This document shows positions 1-7,450 of a DNA stretch of 15,746 nt, piece by piece. Origin of the DNA: an uncultured Ruminococcus sp. (GTDB taxonomy: Bacteria > Bacillota > Clostridia > Oscillospirales > Ruminococcaceae). The stretch is taken from the NCBI GenBank assembly GCA_947178195.1, contig CAMWXM010000037.1:1-15746 (forward strand). The letters run 5' to 3'. Under the pieces are notes generated by a model, which was not told the DNA's origin, did no database searches, and saw only the letters and a program-made list of their open reading frames with translations. The position numbers were made by a program, and so were the translations under genes. How positions within the stretch are numbered: the first letter of the stretch is position 1; each line of letters starts with the position of its first letter.

Positions 1-3000
1 CGAGAACCTGACCGATGTTCATACGTGAAGGTACGCCCAGAGGATTCAATACAATATCCAAAGGAGTACCGTCCGGCATAAATGGCATATCCTCCTGAGG
101 AAGAATCCTCGACACAACGCCCTTGTTTCCATGACGTCCTGCCATTTTATCTCCAACAGAAATTTTTCTTTTCTGAGCAATATAGCAGCGCACCAGCATA
201 TTTACTCCCGGACTTAATTCATCGCAGTTTTGTCTTGTAAACACCTTTACATCAACAATAACTCCCGATTCGCCGTGGGGAACTTTAAGAGAATTATCTC
301 TTACCTCCCTTGCCTTTTCGCCAAAAATCGCTCTTAAAAGTCTTTCTTCAGCAGTAAGCTCAGTCTCACCCTTAGGAGTTACCTTACCAACGAGAATATC
401 TCCTGCATGAACTTCTGCGCCTATTCTTATAATACCGTTTTCATCAAGATCCTTCAGAGCGTCATCGCCCACATTAGGAATATCTCTTGTGATTTCCTCA
501 GGACCAAGCTTTGTATCACGGCATTCGATTTCATATTCTTCAATGTGAACTGACGTATATACGTCATTTTTAACTAAATTTTCATTAAGGAGTACGGCGT
601 CCTCATAGTTATAGCCTTCCCATGTCATAAATCCGATAAGGGCATTTTTACCGAGAGATATTTCGCCGTCCGCTGTAGCAGGACCGTCTGCAAGAACCTG
701 ACCCTCTTCAACTCTTTCGCCGAGATTTACGATAGGTCTCTGGTTTATACATGTACCCTGGTTGGAACGCTTGAATTTAATGAGATGATATTTATTTTCA
801 CGGTTATCATCGGAAGTAACGGTTATCTCGTCTGCGCTTACTGCCGTAACAGTACCGCTGGTTTTTGAGATAATGCAGATACCCGAATCAACAGCTGCCT
901 TATATTCCATACCCGTACCAACAAATGGTCTTTCAGTTTTAAGCAGCGGCACAGCCTGTTTCTGCATGTTAGAGCCCATAAGCGCACGATTAGCGTCATC
1001 GTTTTCAAGAAACGGTATCATAGCCGTAGCAACCGAAACAACCATTTTAGGAGATACGTCCATATAATCAACAAGATCTCGGTCGCATTCCAGTATCTTT
1101 TCACGGTATCTTGCATTTACCTTAGGTCTTGCAAGCTTTCCGTCCTCTGTAAGAGGTTCGTTTGCCTGAGCAACAATAAAATTATCCTCCACATCGGCTG
1201 TCATATAAACAACCTCTTTGGTTACGACGCCTGTTTCCTTATCAACTTTAAGATAAGGAGCTTCGATAAAGCCGTATTCATTGATTCTAGCAAATGTCGC
1301 AAGATAGGAAATAAGACCGATGTTAGGACCTTCAGGGGTCTCGATAGGGCACATTCTTCCATAGTGGCTGTAATGTACGTCACGAACCTCAAATCCCGCC
1401 CTGTCACGAGAAAGACCGCCCGGACCAAGAGCCGAAAGACGCCTTTTATGAGTAAGCTCCGAAAGAGGATTATTCTGATCCATGAACTGTGAAAGAGGAG
1501 ACGATCCGAAAAATTCCTTTATAGCAGCAGTAATAGGTCTTATATTAACAAGCGATTGAGGAGTAAGAGTTTCCATATCCTGAGTCTGGAGATTCATTCT
1601 TTCTCTGACAACTCTTTCCATTCTTGCAAAGCCGATTCTGAACTGATTCTGAAGCAGCTCTCCTACCGAGCGGATACGTCTGTTTCCCAGATGGTCAATA
1701 TCGTCAACAACACCCACGCCCTCGCAGAGATTAAGGTAATAGCTGATAGTAGCATAAATGTCGTCAAGGATTATATGCTTAGGAACAAGCTCATCAACTC
1801 GTTTTTTAACGTTTTCTTCAATTTCTTCCTTGTCATCAGATGTTTCAAGAATATCCTTTAAAACCTTAAAGGAAACCTTTTCGTTGATTCCGTATTTTGC
1901 GACATCAAAGTCAACATATTCTGAAATATCCACCATGCCATTGCCGAGAACCTTGACTTCTCTTTCAATCATTCTGGTTGAATTTTCACCTGTATCAGTG
2001 ACAAAATATTCCTTGACCTCTACAGTCAGATAAGCCTCATAAACACCTGCCTGTTCGATTTCCATTGCCTTTTCGAAGCTCAGCTTGTCGCCCTCGTCAG
2101 CCATTATCTCGCCTGTAAGAGGATTCACAACAGGTCTGGACAGAACATGCCCTGATATTCTCGAACCGATACCAAGCTTTTTATTGAATTTATATCTGCC
2201 AAATCTGGCAAGGTCATATCTTTTTGCATCAAAGAAAAGATTATTAAGATGCGCCACTGCGCTTTCAACTGTAGGTGGCTCACCCGGTCTGAGCTTTTTA
2301 TACACATCTATCAAAGCGTCGGAATTATTTTTGGTTCCGTCCTTCTGAAGGATAGTCTGAGCCAGTCTTTCATCATGACCGAAAAGTTCAAAAATTTCCT
2401 CATCAGAGCTGACGCCTATCGCCCTGATAAAGGTTGTAAGAGGAATTTTCCTGTTTTTATCTATTCTTACGTAAACCACATCGCTTGAATCCATCTCATA
2501 TTCAAGCCATGCGCCTCTGTTCGGAATAACTGTGGATTTGAAAAGGTCCTTACCGGTTTTATCCTTTTCAAAGGCATAATAAACGCCCGGTGAACGAACG
2601 AGCTGTGAAACGATAACACGTTCTGCGCCGTTAATGATAAAAGTACCGCTTTCAGTCATAAGCGGAAAATCGCCCATAAAAATTTCGCTTTCCTTTACGT
2701 CTCCGGTTTCTTTGTTCCAGAGAGTTGCAGTAACTCTCAGCGGTGCTGCATAGGTAACGTCTCTGTCCTTGCATTCGGCAATAGTGTATTTTGGAATATC
2801 GTCAATTTTATAATCGATAAAATTCAGAACCAGATTGCCGTTATAATCGGTAATAGCCGAAACGTCACGGAAAACCTCTTTAAGACCTTCATCTTTAAAC
2901 CATTGATATGAATTTTTCTGCACCTCGATAAGATTAGGGATTTCAAGAGCTTCGTTTATCTTACCGAAACTCATTCGTACATTCTTTCCGAGCTGCACCG

Positions 3001-3016
3001 GTTTAACATTCACCAT
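1..3016 (-). CDS. rpoB: DNA-directed RNA polymerase subunit beta, 3' end beyond window
   Basis: This is the beta subunit of RNA polymerase, which with beta' forms the catalytic core and carries the rifampicin pocket. The reading frame is open from ATG 3014-3016 to the window edge (1005 codons); about 200 C-terminal residues are missing. The start is set by an AAGGAGG ribosome-binding site 9 nt upstream, and the N-terminus MVNVKPVQLGKNVRMSF is typical of clostridial RpoB. The rifampicin region (residues about 504-535) reads GSSPLSQFMDQNNPLSEL then THKRRLSALGPGGL. D513, H523 and S528 match E. coli D516, H526 and S531, so no classical resistance change is seen. The active-site segment GDKMAGRHGNKG contains K957 and K965, the equivalents of E. 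coli K1065 and K1073. The last visible residues, NPLGVPSRMNIGQVL, are conserved. There is no rplJ/rplL directly upstream; the neighbour is an unrecognised gene, and rpoB has its own promoter. Confidence 0.98.
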   Translation of the reverse strand, partial: MVNVKPVQLGKNVRMSFGKINEALEIPNLIEVQKNSYQWFKDEGLKEVFRDVSAITDYNGNLVLNFIDYKIDDIPKYTIAECKDRDVTYAAPLRVTATLWNKETGDVKESEIFMGDFPLMTESGTFIINGAERVIVSQLVRSPGVYYAFEKDKTGKDLFKSTVIPNRGAWLEYEMDSSDVVYVRIDKNRKIPLTTFIRAIGVSSDEEIFELFGHDERLAQTILQKDGTKNNSDALIDVYKKLRPGEPPTVESAVAHLNNLFFDAKRYDLARFGRYKFNKKLGIGSRISGHVLSRPVVNPLTGEIMADEGDKLSFEKAMEIEQAGVYEAYLTVEVKEYFVTDTGENSTRMIEREVKVLGNGMVDISEYVDFDVAKYGINEKVSFKVLKDILETSDDKEEIEENVKKRVDELVPKHIILDDIYATISYYLNLCEGVGVVDDIDHLGNRRIRSVGELLQNQFRIGFARMERVVRERMNLQTQDMETLTPQSLVNIRPITAAIKEFFGSSPLSQFMDQNNPLSELTHKRRLSALGPGGLSRDRAGFEVRDVHYSHYGRMCPIETPEGPNIGLISYLATFARINEYGFIEAPYLKVDKETGVVTKEVVYMTADVEDNFIVAQANEPLTEDGKLARPKVNARYREKILECDRDLVDYMDVSPKMVVSVATAMIPFLENDDANRALMGSNMQKQAVPLLKTERPFVGTGMEYKAAVDSGICIISKTSGTVTAVSADEITVTSDDNRENKYHLIKFKRSNQGTCINQRPIVNLGERVEEGQVLADGPATADGEISLGKNALIGFMTWEGYNYEDAVLLNENLVKNDVYTSVHIEEYEIECRDTKLGPEEITRDIPNVGDDALKDLDENGIIRIGAEVHAGDILVGKVTPKGETELTAEERLLRAIFGEKAREVRDNSLKVPHGESGVIVDVKVFTRQNCDELSPGVNMLVRCYIAQKRKISVGDKMAGRHGNKGVVSRILPQEDMPFMPDGTPLDIVLNPLGVPSRMNIGQVL

Positions 3017-3039
3017 AGGCGGAAACCTCCTTGATTTTT

Positions 3040-3061
3040 TCCGGCTGATACCGCTGCCGGA
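3040..3061 (-). promoter_or_regulatory. Hairpin in rpoB leader just upstream of the RBS
   Basis: Six-base arms TCCGGC (3040-3045) and GCCGGA (3056-3061) flank a 10-nt loop. In the rpoB transcript the hairpin is followed by an A-run and then the ribosome-binding site, not by a U-run, so it is not an intrinsic terminator for rpoB. It could affect translation or mRNA stability. Its function is inferred; only the inverted repeat is directly visible. Confidence 0.4.
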
Positions 3062-3095
3062 GCGTCGACTTCAAAAAATATTTTTAAAAAAGTCC

Positions 3096-3124
3096 TTGAC
3101 ATAACAGTAAATATATGTTATACT
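3096..3124 (+). promoter_or_regulatory. Consensus sigma-A promoter facing away from rpoB, no gene downstream
   Basis: TTGACA (3096-3101), a 17-nt spacer and TATACT (3119-3124) with an upstream TG (3116-3117) make an extended -10 promoter on the plus strand. Transcription would start near 3131 and run antisense to the rpoB leader and then to the gene at 3248-3910. No plus-strand coding region follows: the first ATG downstream, near 3233, is followed at once by TGA. It may drive a non-coding or antisense RNA, or be the relic of a lost gene. Confidence 0.55.
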
Positions 3125-3128
3125 GTTA
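3102..3128. promoter_or_regulatory. Inverted repeat (possible operator) in the rpoB leader
   Basis: Perfect 8-bp arms TAACAGTA (3102-3109) and TACTGTTA (3121-3128) are separated by 11 bp. The repeat fills the spacer and -10 of the plus-strand promoter, the usual position for a repressor operator. In the rpoB transcript the same bases could form an 8-bp stem. No specific regulator family can be assigned from the sequence. Confidence 0.45.
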
Positions 3129-3168
3129 CATCTCAAAATAATTTCAAGTCATATCGATACATTTTATT

Positions 3169-3197
3169 ATTATACATTATTTTATTTAATTTGTCAA
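3169..3197 (-). promoter_or_regulatory. rpoB promoter
   Basis: On the minus strand TTGACA (plus 3192-3197) is followed by exactly 17 nt and TATAAT (plus 3169-3174), a perfect sigma-A match. The predicted start near 3162 gives a leader of about 146 nt before the rpoB ATG. This suggests rpoB is transcribed independently of its upstream neighbour. Confidence 0.75.
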
Positions 3198-3247
3198 GTG
3201 ATTGAAGAGATTTTTTTCATAATATTTTTAACATGTGATTTCTGTCA

Positions 3248-3394
3248 TTATTCATCAGCTTCAGCTATCAGCTCAATATTTTCCTCAGCATTTTCCTGAT
3301 TAGATTTTTGTTCATCAAAAATTTTCTGAGCCAGCTTTTCATTTTCTTCCTGTATGGAATATTCACTTATTCCATGAATATTATCAAAAATAAA
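3248..3394 (-). pseudogene. In-frame continuation of the 3395-3910 gene after a TAA stop
   Basis: Directly after the TAA at 3395-3397 the same frame stays open for 48 sense codons and ends at TAA 3248-3250. It encodes FIFDNIHGISEYSIQEEN and then a Glu/Gln/Lys-rich tail ending in IAEADE. The segment reads like coding sequence (charged and amphipathic, unlike the AT-rich spacer below 3248), has no start codon or ribosome-binding site of its own, and abuts the preceding ORF with no frame change. I infer that a nonsense change (CAA to TAA is one step) cut off about 49 residues from an ancestral protein of about 221 aa. My recollection that related Ruminococcus hypothetical proteins end in an AQ-x-FI-x-DN-like segment supports this but was not checked. 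Confidence 0.55.
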
Positions 3395-3910
3395 TTACTG
3401 CGCAGCAGATGAATACACAACATATTTAACTGTTCTACCAGTATCAGTAAATTGTCTTATCCTCATGCCGATTTCGCTGCCTGCATCGGTAGGCATTTTC
3501 ACAGTACGTCCCATTTCGGTAATTTCCTCCAGAAATCCCATTTTCACCAACCAGTTTGTAACGGTAGTAACTTTAAGCTTTTTCATAGCCCCATCGTCAA
3601 TTTGCTCATTTATGATTTTAACTATTTTACTAACAGAAAGCTCCGCAGCATCCGGTTTAAGATTGACAATTTGTTCATCAGTTAGCGAAAAAGCCATTTT
3701 ATCGTTTCTTTTTTTACGTACTTTCTGTATCTCTCCTCCATTATCAATAACCTTTTGCAGTATTCCGGACACATAATACAAGCATCTAGAGATACGCAAA
3801 TTATTTATTACATCGTCCTCCTTTGCCATTTTACCGGATATGGGGTCAATTCCCTGTGCAAGGCTGTCAATATAGGATTTTGCCCGCATTGTTATTTCAA
3901 GCTCTGTCAT
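3395..3910 (-). CDS. Hypothetical protein, probably C-terminally truncated
   Basis: I cannot name this family. The product is about 171 aa, soluble and without signal peptide or membrane segments. Residues about 5-60 are helical (YIDSLAQGIDPISGK, then NNLRISRCLYYVSGIL). A Lys/Arg-rich stretch KVRKKRNDK follows. Residues about 95-150 (IVKIINEQI, TNWLVKMGFLEEI, PTDAGSEIGM) resemble a small winged-helix-like fold, so nucleic-acid binding is possible but unproven. Two adjacent ATGs exist (3911-3913 and 3908-3910); the second is preferred because AGGGG lies 7 nt from it and only 4 nt from the first. An extended -10 promoter is embedded in the upstream terminator. The frame continues past the stop to 3248, so the protein is probably a truncated form. 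It sits between a sugar ABC operon and rpoB, which says little about its role. Confidence 0.65.
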   Translation of the reverse strand: MTELEITMRAKSYIDSLAQGIDPISGKMAKEDDVINNLRISRCLYYVSGILQKVIDNGGEIQKVRKKRNDKMAFSLTDEQIVNLKPDAAELSVSKIVKIINEQIDDGAMKKLKVTTVTNWLVKMGFLEEITEMGRTVKMPTDAGSEIGMRIRQFTDTGRTVKYVVYSSAAQ

Positions 3911-3931
3911 CATTTCACCCCTAAAAACTCA

Positions 3932-3940
3932 ATTATAACA
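3932..3940 (-). promoter_or_regulatory. Extended -10 promoter for the hypothetical gene
   Basis: On the minus strand TGTTATAAT (plus 3932-3940) is a perfect extended -10 element. The -35 position (GCGCAA) is poor. The motif lies in the U-tract of the permease terminator, so termination and re-initiation would be packed into about 35 bp. The predicted start near 3925 gives a very short leader. Confidence 0.45.
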
Positions 3941-3967
3941 AAACAGCAGACGCCTTGCGCCTGCTGT
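3938..3967 (-). terminator. Intrinsic terminator of the sugar ABC operon
   Basis: In the minus-strand RNA the arms ACAGCAGGCGC and GCGUCUGCUGU pair over 11 positions with one G-U wobble and a 3-nt loop (AAG), followed by UUUUGUU. It begins 13 nt after the stop codon of the second permease. Confidence 0.85.
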
Positions 3968-3980
3968 AATTATTAAGATA

Positions 3981-4862
3981 TTATTCCTTAACACCGCCAA
4001 GTGCAACGCCTTCAACGATAAAACGTGAAAGAAGAAGATAAGCAATAATAAGAGGAACGATTGAAAGTGCGATAGCATAGTAAACTGCACCGTAGTCGGC
4101 AATTTTATCGTTCGACTTCAAAATACTGATCATCATAGGCATTGTCAATTGATTTTCTTTTCTTGAAATAAGAAGCATTGACGGCTGATAGAAGTTATTC
4201 CAGTTAGCGATGAAAGCAAATATTGCCTGAACGGCGATAGCCGGCTTCATCATCGGAATAGCAATTGTAATGAATGTTCTGAACTCGCTGCATCCGTCAA
4301 TTCGTGCCGCTTCGACGATATCCAACGGGAACGAGGACTGTAAGTACTGACGCATAAAGAATACGATAGCAGGAGCCGCAATGGTTGGAATAATAAGTGG
4401 GATATATGAGTCGTTAAGATTTAACTTAATCATAAACTGCAAGAAACCAACTGATGTTACCTGCATAGGAATCATCATTACGCCAAGAATAAATGTATAA
4501 GCTGGACCTCTGAGCTTGAAGTCGTATACATAAAGTCCATAAGCAGTAAGCGCTGAGAATAACACGCTAAAGAAGGTTGCGCCAACTGAAATAATAGCAC
4601 TGTTTCTGAAACCGATAAGGGCATTAAAAGACGCAAAGTTCGGATCAGTTGCAATAGTGTTAATATTCTTCATCAGATGACTGCCCGGAATAAGTGAAAG
4701 TGAATTTGCGATTTCAGTATGACTTCTCGTTGCATTAACAATAAGAATATAAATAGGTACAAGACAGATAAGCGTCAAAAGAACGCATACCCCAAAAAGA
4801 ATACCTGATTTTACCCGCAATTTGAAGGTATAATTATCTTTTGGTTGTTTTTCAACACTCAT
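3981..4862 (-). CDS. Carbohydrate ABC transporter permease, MalG-like (CUT1)
   Basis: This is one of two inner-membrane channel subunits of a CUT1-type sugar importer. It has 293 aa, the usual length for MalG-type permeases, with six predicted membrane helices, the first at about residues 20-43. The cytoplasmic EAA loop that docks on the ATPase is clear at residues about 184-207 (EAARIDGCSEFRTF and then PMMKP). The start ATG overlaps the stop of the upstream permease by 4 bp, and its ribosome-binding site GGGAGGT lies inside that gene, so the two are translationally coupled. No ATPase gene is present in the locus; many Firmicutes share one MsmK/MsmX-type ATPase among several such importers, and I infer the same here. 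The substrate cannot be told from sequence, but an oligosaccharide is likely. A strong terminator follows. Confidence 0.93.
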   Translation of the reverse strand: MSVEKQPKDNYTFKLRVKSGILFGVCVLLTLICLVPIYILIVNATRSHTEIANSLSLIPGSHLMKNINTIATDPNFASFNALIGFRNSAIISVGATFFSVLFSALTAYGLYVYDFKLRGPAYTFILGVMMIPMQVTSVGFLQFMIKLNLNDSYIPLIIPTIAAPAIVFFMRQYLQSSFPLDIVEAARIDGCSEFRTFITIAIPMMKPAIAVQAIFAFIANWNNFYQPSMLLISRKENQLTMPMMISILKSNDKIADYGAVYYAIALSIVPLIIAYLLLSRFIVEGVALGGVKE

Positions 4863-5899
4863 ATTTCCATACCTCCCAATCCACTTTGTTTAGCCTTTAA
4901 GGCTTTCATATGCGCCTTTCTTTCTTTTTTACGAGCAATAGCATCCTTATCACGCTGTGTATAGAAAGTTATAGAACCAAGAATTACAGTAATAATGAAG
5001 AGTATGATTGACGCAGCGCCCGAAAATCCGTAGTTAGGATTAGGCATTGTTTCACGGAAGTGTTCATAAATGAATACTGCAACAGTTTTTGTATATTCAT
5101 TTCTTGAAGTACCGTTTATATACATGTAAGGAATATCGTACATCTGCAAACCACCGATCATAGAGGTGATTACAGTATATAACATAATAGGTCTGAGAAG
5201 CGGGAGTGTGATCTTTCTGAACACCTGTCCGCTGCTCGCACCGTCAATATTTGCTGCTTCAAATAATGATGGATTAAGTCCCATAATACCCGACATAAGC
5301 ATGATCATTGTATTACCAAACCACATCCAACACTGAATAAACATTACCATGACTTTTGACGCAACAGGACCAGATACAAATTTAATAGGTTCACTTATCA
5401 GACCCATATCTTGAAGAAAAGTATTAATAGGACCGTATGTTTCGTCAAAAAGTTTAAGGAACAAAGCAGCTACCGAAGCCGCAGTAATGATATTAGGCAT
5501 GTACATTATAACTTTGAAAAATCCCTTGCCTGGAATTTTAAGCTTAGCATCTGTAAACCAGACAGCAAGAGCCAGTGAGATAGCAATCTGTGGTATAAAG
5601 TTACCAACCCAGACAATAAAAGTATTACCAAGGGTTCTGAAAAACTGCTCCTGAATAGCCGCAGATTGACGACCCATGCCTGTGCCGAACAAAATAGCTT
5701 CAAAGTTTCCGAGTCCGATAAATTCATCAAATGCTTTTCCGTTACCATAAACGGAAAGGACAAAAGTGTTAATTAAAGGCCAAAGCTGAAAAAAGCAATA
5801 CACCAAAAAGAATGGTAAAATAAAGAAATAGCCGTATTTTGCATATGATACAGAACGTATATTAACAGAACGCATATTTCTCTGTGCAGTAGATGCCAT
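4859..5899 (-). CDS. Carbohydrate ABC transporter permease, MalF-like (CUT1)
   Basis: This is the partner permease, predicted to pair with the downstream MalG-like subunit as the membrane channel. From ATG 5897-5899 it has 346 aa with six or so membrane helices, the first around residues 20-45 (YFFILPFFLVYCFFQLWP). The EAA loop is at about 214-237 (FEAANIDGASSGQVF followed by LPLLRP). An in-frame GTG three codons upstream (5906-5908) falls within the ribosome-binding site, whereas GAGG sits 8 nt before the ATG, so the ATG is preferred. It lies 102 nt downstream of the binding-protein gene, and that spacer holds a strong hairpin which probably lowers permease output relative to the binding protein. 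The C-terminal tail after the last helix is rich in Lys and Arg. Confidence 0.93.
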   Translation of the reverse strand: MASTAQRNMRSVNIRSVSYAKYGYFFILPFFLVYCFFQLWPLINTFVLSVYGNGKAFDEFIGLGNFEAILFGTGMGRQSAAIQEQFFRTLGNTFIVWVGNFIPQIAISLALAVWFTDAKLKIPGKGFFKVIMYMPNIITAASVAALFLKLFDETYGPINTFLQDMGLISEPIKFVSGPVASKVMVMFIQCWMWFGNTMIMLMSGIMGLNPSLFEAANIDGASSGQVFRKITLPLLRPIMLYTVITSMIGGLQMYDIPYMYINGTSRNEYTKTVAVFIYEHFRETMPNPNYGFSGAASIILFIITVILGSITFYTQRDKDAIARKKERKAHMKALKAKQSGLGGMEI

Positions 5900-5937
5900 A
5901 TAGTACACCTCTCTCTAAAGAAATCAGATTAATAATA

Positions 5938-5973
5938 CATGTCTGCGAGATGGTCGAGCCATCCCGCAGCATG
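5938..5973 (-). promoter_or_regulatory. Intercistronic hairpin between binding-protein and permease genes
   Basis: In the transcript the arms CTGCGGGATGG (plus 5959-5969) and CCATCTCGCAG (plus 5943-5953) pair over 11 positions with one G-U wobble around a 5-nt loop. CATG on each side can add 4 bp with one bulged base. No U-run follows, so it is not a classical terminator. By analogy with the malE-malF intergenic structures, it may block 3' exonucleases and stabilise the binding-protein message. The structure is seen in the sequence; the role is inferred. Confidence 0.75.
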
Positions 5974-6001
5974 CTTTAAGTAAAAGTAAAATAAAAATAA
6001 A

Positions 6002-7426
6002 TTAGTCAACAGTAATATCTGTTACAGCTGTTGCAACTTGGTTCTTGAATTCTTCGATACAAGCTGCTTCGTCAGCGATTTCGCCCTTACAGTATTTATC
6101 AACAGCGCTCATAAATGCAGACTTGATAGATGCATCATAAGGTGTGATAAGTCCGTTGAGATTGATGTTCTGAGCGTTTTCATGAAGAACAGCGAACTGA
6201 TCCTGACCGCCGAGGAGTGGGTTAGAGTTGGATTTTTCATCAACAATAGCCTGCATAGCTGTCTTGTTGTTTACATAGTCTGGCTTAGCAAGAGCATATG
6301 CCTTCATTGTATCAGGATTTACTGTGAAGTATCTCATGAAGCTTGCAACGAGATCAGCTGCGTCTGTCTTAGCAGAGCAAGCGAGCCATGTACCACCCCA
6401 GAAGTAAGGAGCCGGACCTTCGCAAACATTCCACTTACCGTATGTAGTACCGCCTTCGCCGCCTGCTGCGTCTAAGAGGAAGCTACCGAAGCCCCATGTT
6501 GATACGAAGTAACCCATTGTGTCATCTGTCTGACCAGCTGGCTTCCAAGCGTCACCCCACTGTTCGATTTCAGTAACATACTTGTTGTCTCTCATGTTCT
6601 TAGCGAGCTGAATGAATGTGCTGCAAGAATCGTCAACTACAAGCTTGTTATCCTTAACCCAAGGCTGAGTTCTGTTAGCAGCAAATGCCTGCCAGATACC
6701 GCCAAGTGTTACAGTAAGAGCTGTCTTGTTGCCTGATGCTTCGTATACTTCCTTAGCTGTATCCTGGAATTTAGTCCAGTCTGAAACCTTAGCCTGCATT
6801 TCTTCAGGTGTCTTAACGCCGAGGTACTTTTCAGCGAGGTCAGTTCTGTAGCACCAACCACCAGGAGCAGCCTGCCATGTTGTACCCTTGATTACGCCGT
6901 TAGAGTCCTTGCTGATTTCTGTTGTATATGCATACTGGTCAGCAAAGTCAGCATCTGTGAAACCGAGAGCTGAAAGAGGAGCTGTAACATCGTCATCGTT
7001 TAAGTACTTTAATGCCCAGTCAGCTTCGAGGAACATCATATCAACGTCTTCGCCGCCGAGGAAGTACTGATCATAGTTTGCAGAAGCTTCACCGCCCTGG
7101 CAACCGTAGTCCTTAGTTGCAACTCTTGATTCGTCAACGCCTTCAGCTTCCTGCCATGTTGGGAGCATAACCTTAAGGTCGTCACTTGTCCATGTAAGGA
7201 TTGTCATTGTGCCGCCTGTAGGAAGTGTAATTTCGCCACCTGCAGGTGTATCAGCATCTGATGAGCTGTCGCCTTCGCTTTCAGCTGCGCTTGATTCTTC
7301 AGCCTGTGAAGATGATTCTGAATTAGATGCTGTTGAAGATGATTCCTCATCGCCGCATCCTACGAATGCTGTTGCAGAGATTGCAAGAGTAGCAACCAGT
7401 GCTAATGTTCTTTTAAGTTTGTTCAT
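6002..7426 (-). CDS. Sugar ABC transporter substrate-binding lipoprotein
   Basis: This is the extracellular solute-binding protein (family 1 type) that delivers sugar to the two permeases encoded downstream. It has 474 aa. A lipoprotein signal peptide is visible: a basic start MNKLKRT, a hydrophobic core and lipobox FVGC with C24 as the lipidated cysteine. Residues about 25-65 are a Ser/Glu/Asp-rich linker that would hold the domain off the membrane. The mature domain is rich in Trp and aromatic residues, for example GGIWQAFAANRTQPW and YFVSTWGFGSFLL, as in oligosaccharide binders. The start is supported by AAGGAGG 10 nt upstream. The gene follows lacI by 85 bp and precedes the permeases, the standard CUT1 order. 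Its leader contains a long AT-rich palindrome and a hairpin follows its stop codon, both consistent with control of its dosage. The exact ligand is unknown. Confidence 0.94.
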   Translation of the reverse strand: MNKLKRTLALVATLAISATAFVGCGDEESSSTASNSESSSQAEESSAAESEGDSSSDADTPAGGEITLPTGGTMTILTWTSDDLKVMLPTWQEAEGVDESRVATKDYGCQGGEASANYDQYFLGGEDVDMMFLEADWALKYLNDDDVTAPLSALGFTDADFADQYAYTTEISKDSNGVIKGTTWQAAPGGWCYRTDLAEKYLGVKTPEEMQAKVSDWTKFQDTAKEVYEASGNKTALTVTLGGIWQAFAANRTQPWVKDNKLVVDDSCSTFIQLAKNMRDNKYVTEIEQWGDAWKPAGQTDDTMGYFVSTWGFGSFLLDAAGGEGGTTYGKWNVCEGPAPYFWGGTWLACSAKTDAADLVASFMRYFTVNPDTMKAYALAKPDYVNNKTAMQAIVDEKSNSNPLLGGQDQFAVLHENAQNINLNGLITPYDASIKSAFMSAVDKYCKGEIADEAACIEEFKNQVATAVTDITVD

Positions 7427-7450
7427 TGGTAGTTTTCCTCCTTAATAATC

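Noticed and set aside
1440..1520. Rifampicin-resistance mutation in rpoB
   Set aside because: All four main positions are wild type; the Pro at the 510 position is more likely a lineage trait.
5938..5973. Hairpin at 5938-5973 as an intrinsic terminator
   Set aside because: No U-run follows the stem in the transcript (ACAUGUAUUAUU), and the permease genes have no other visible promoter, so transcription must pass it.
6038..6475. Plus-strand 145-aa open frame inside the binding-protein gene
   Set aside because: Antisense to a clear lipoprotein gene; no RBS and a Cys/Val-rich composition unlike the neighbours.
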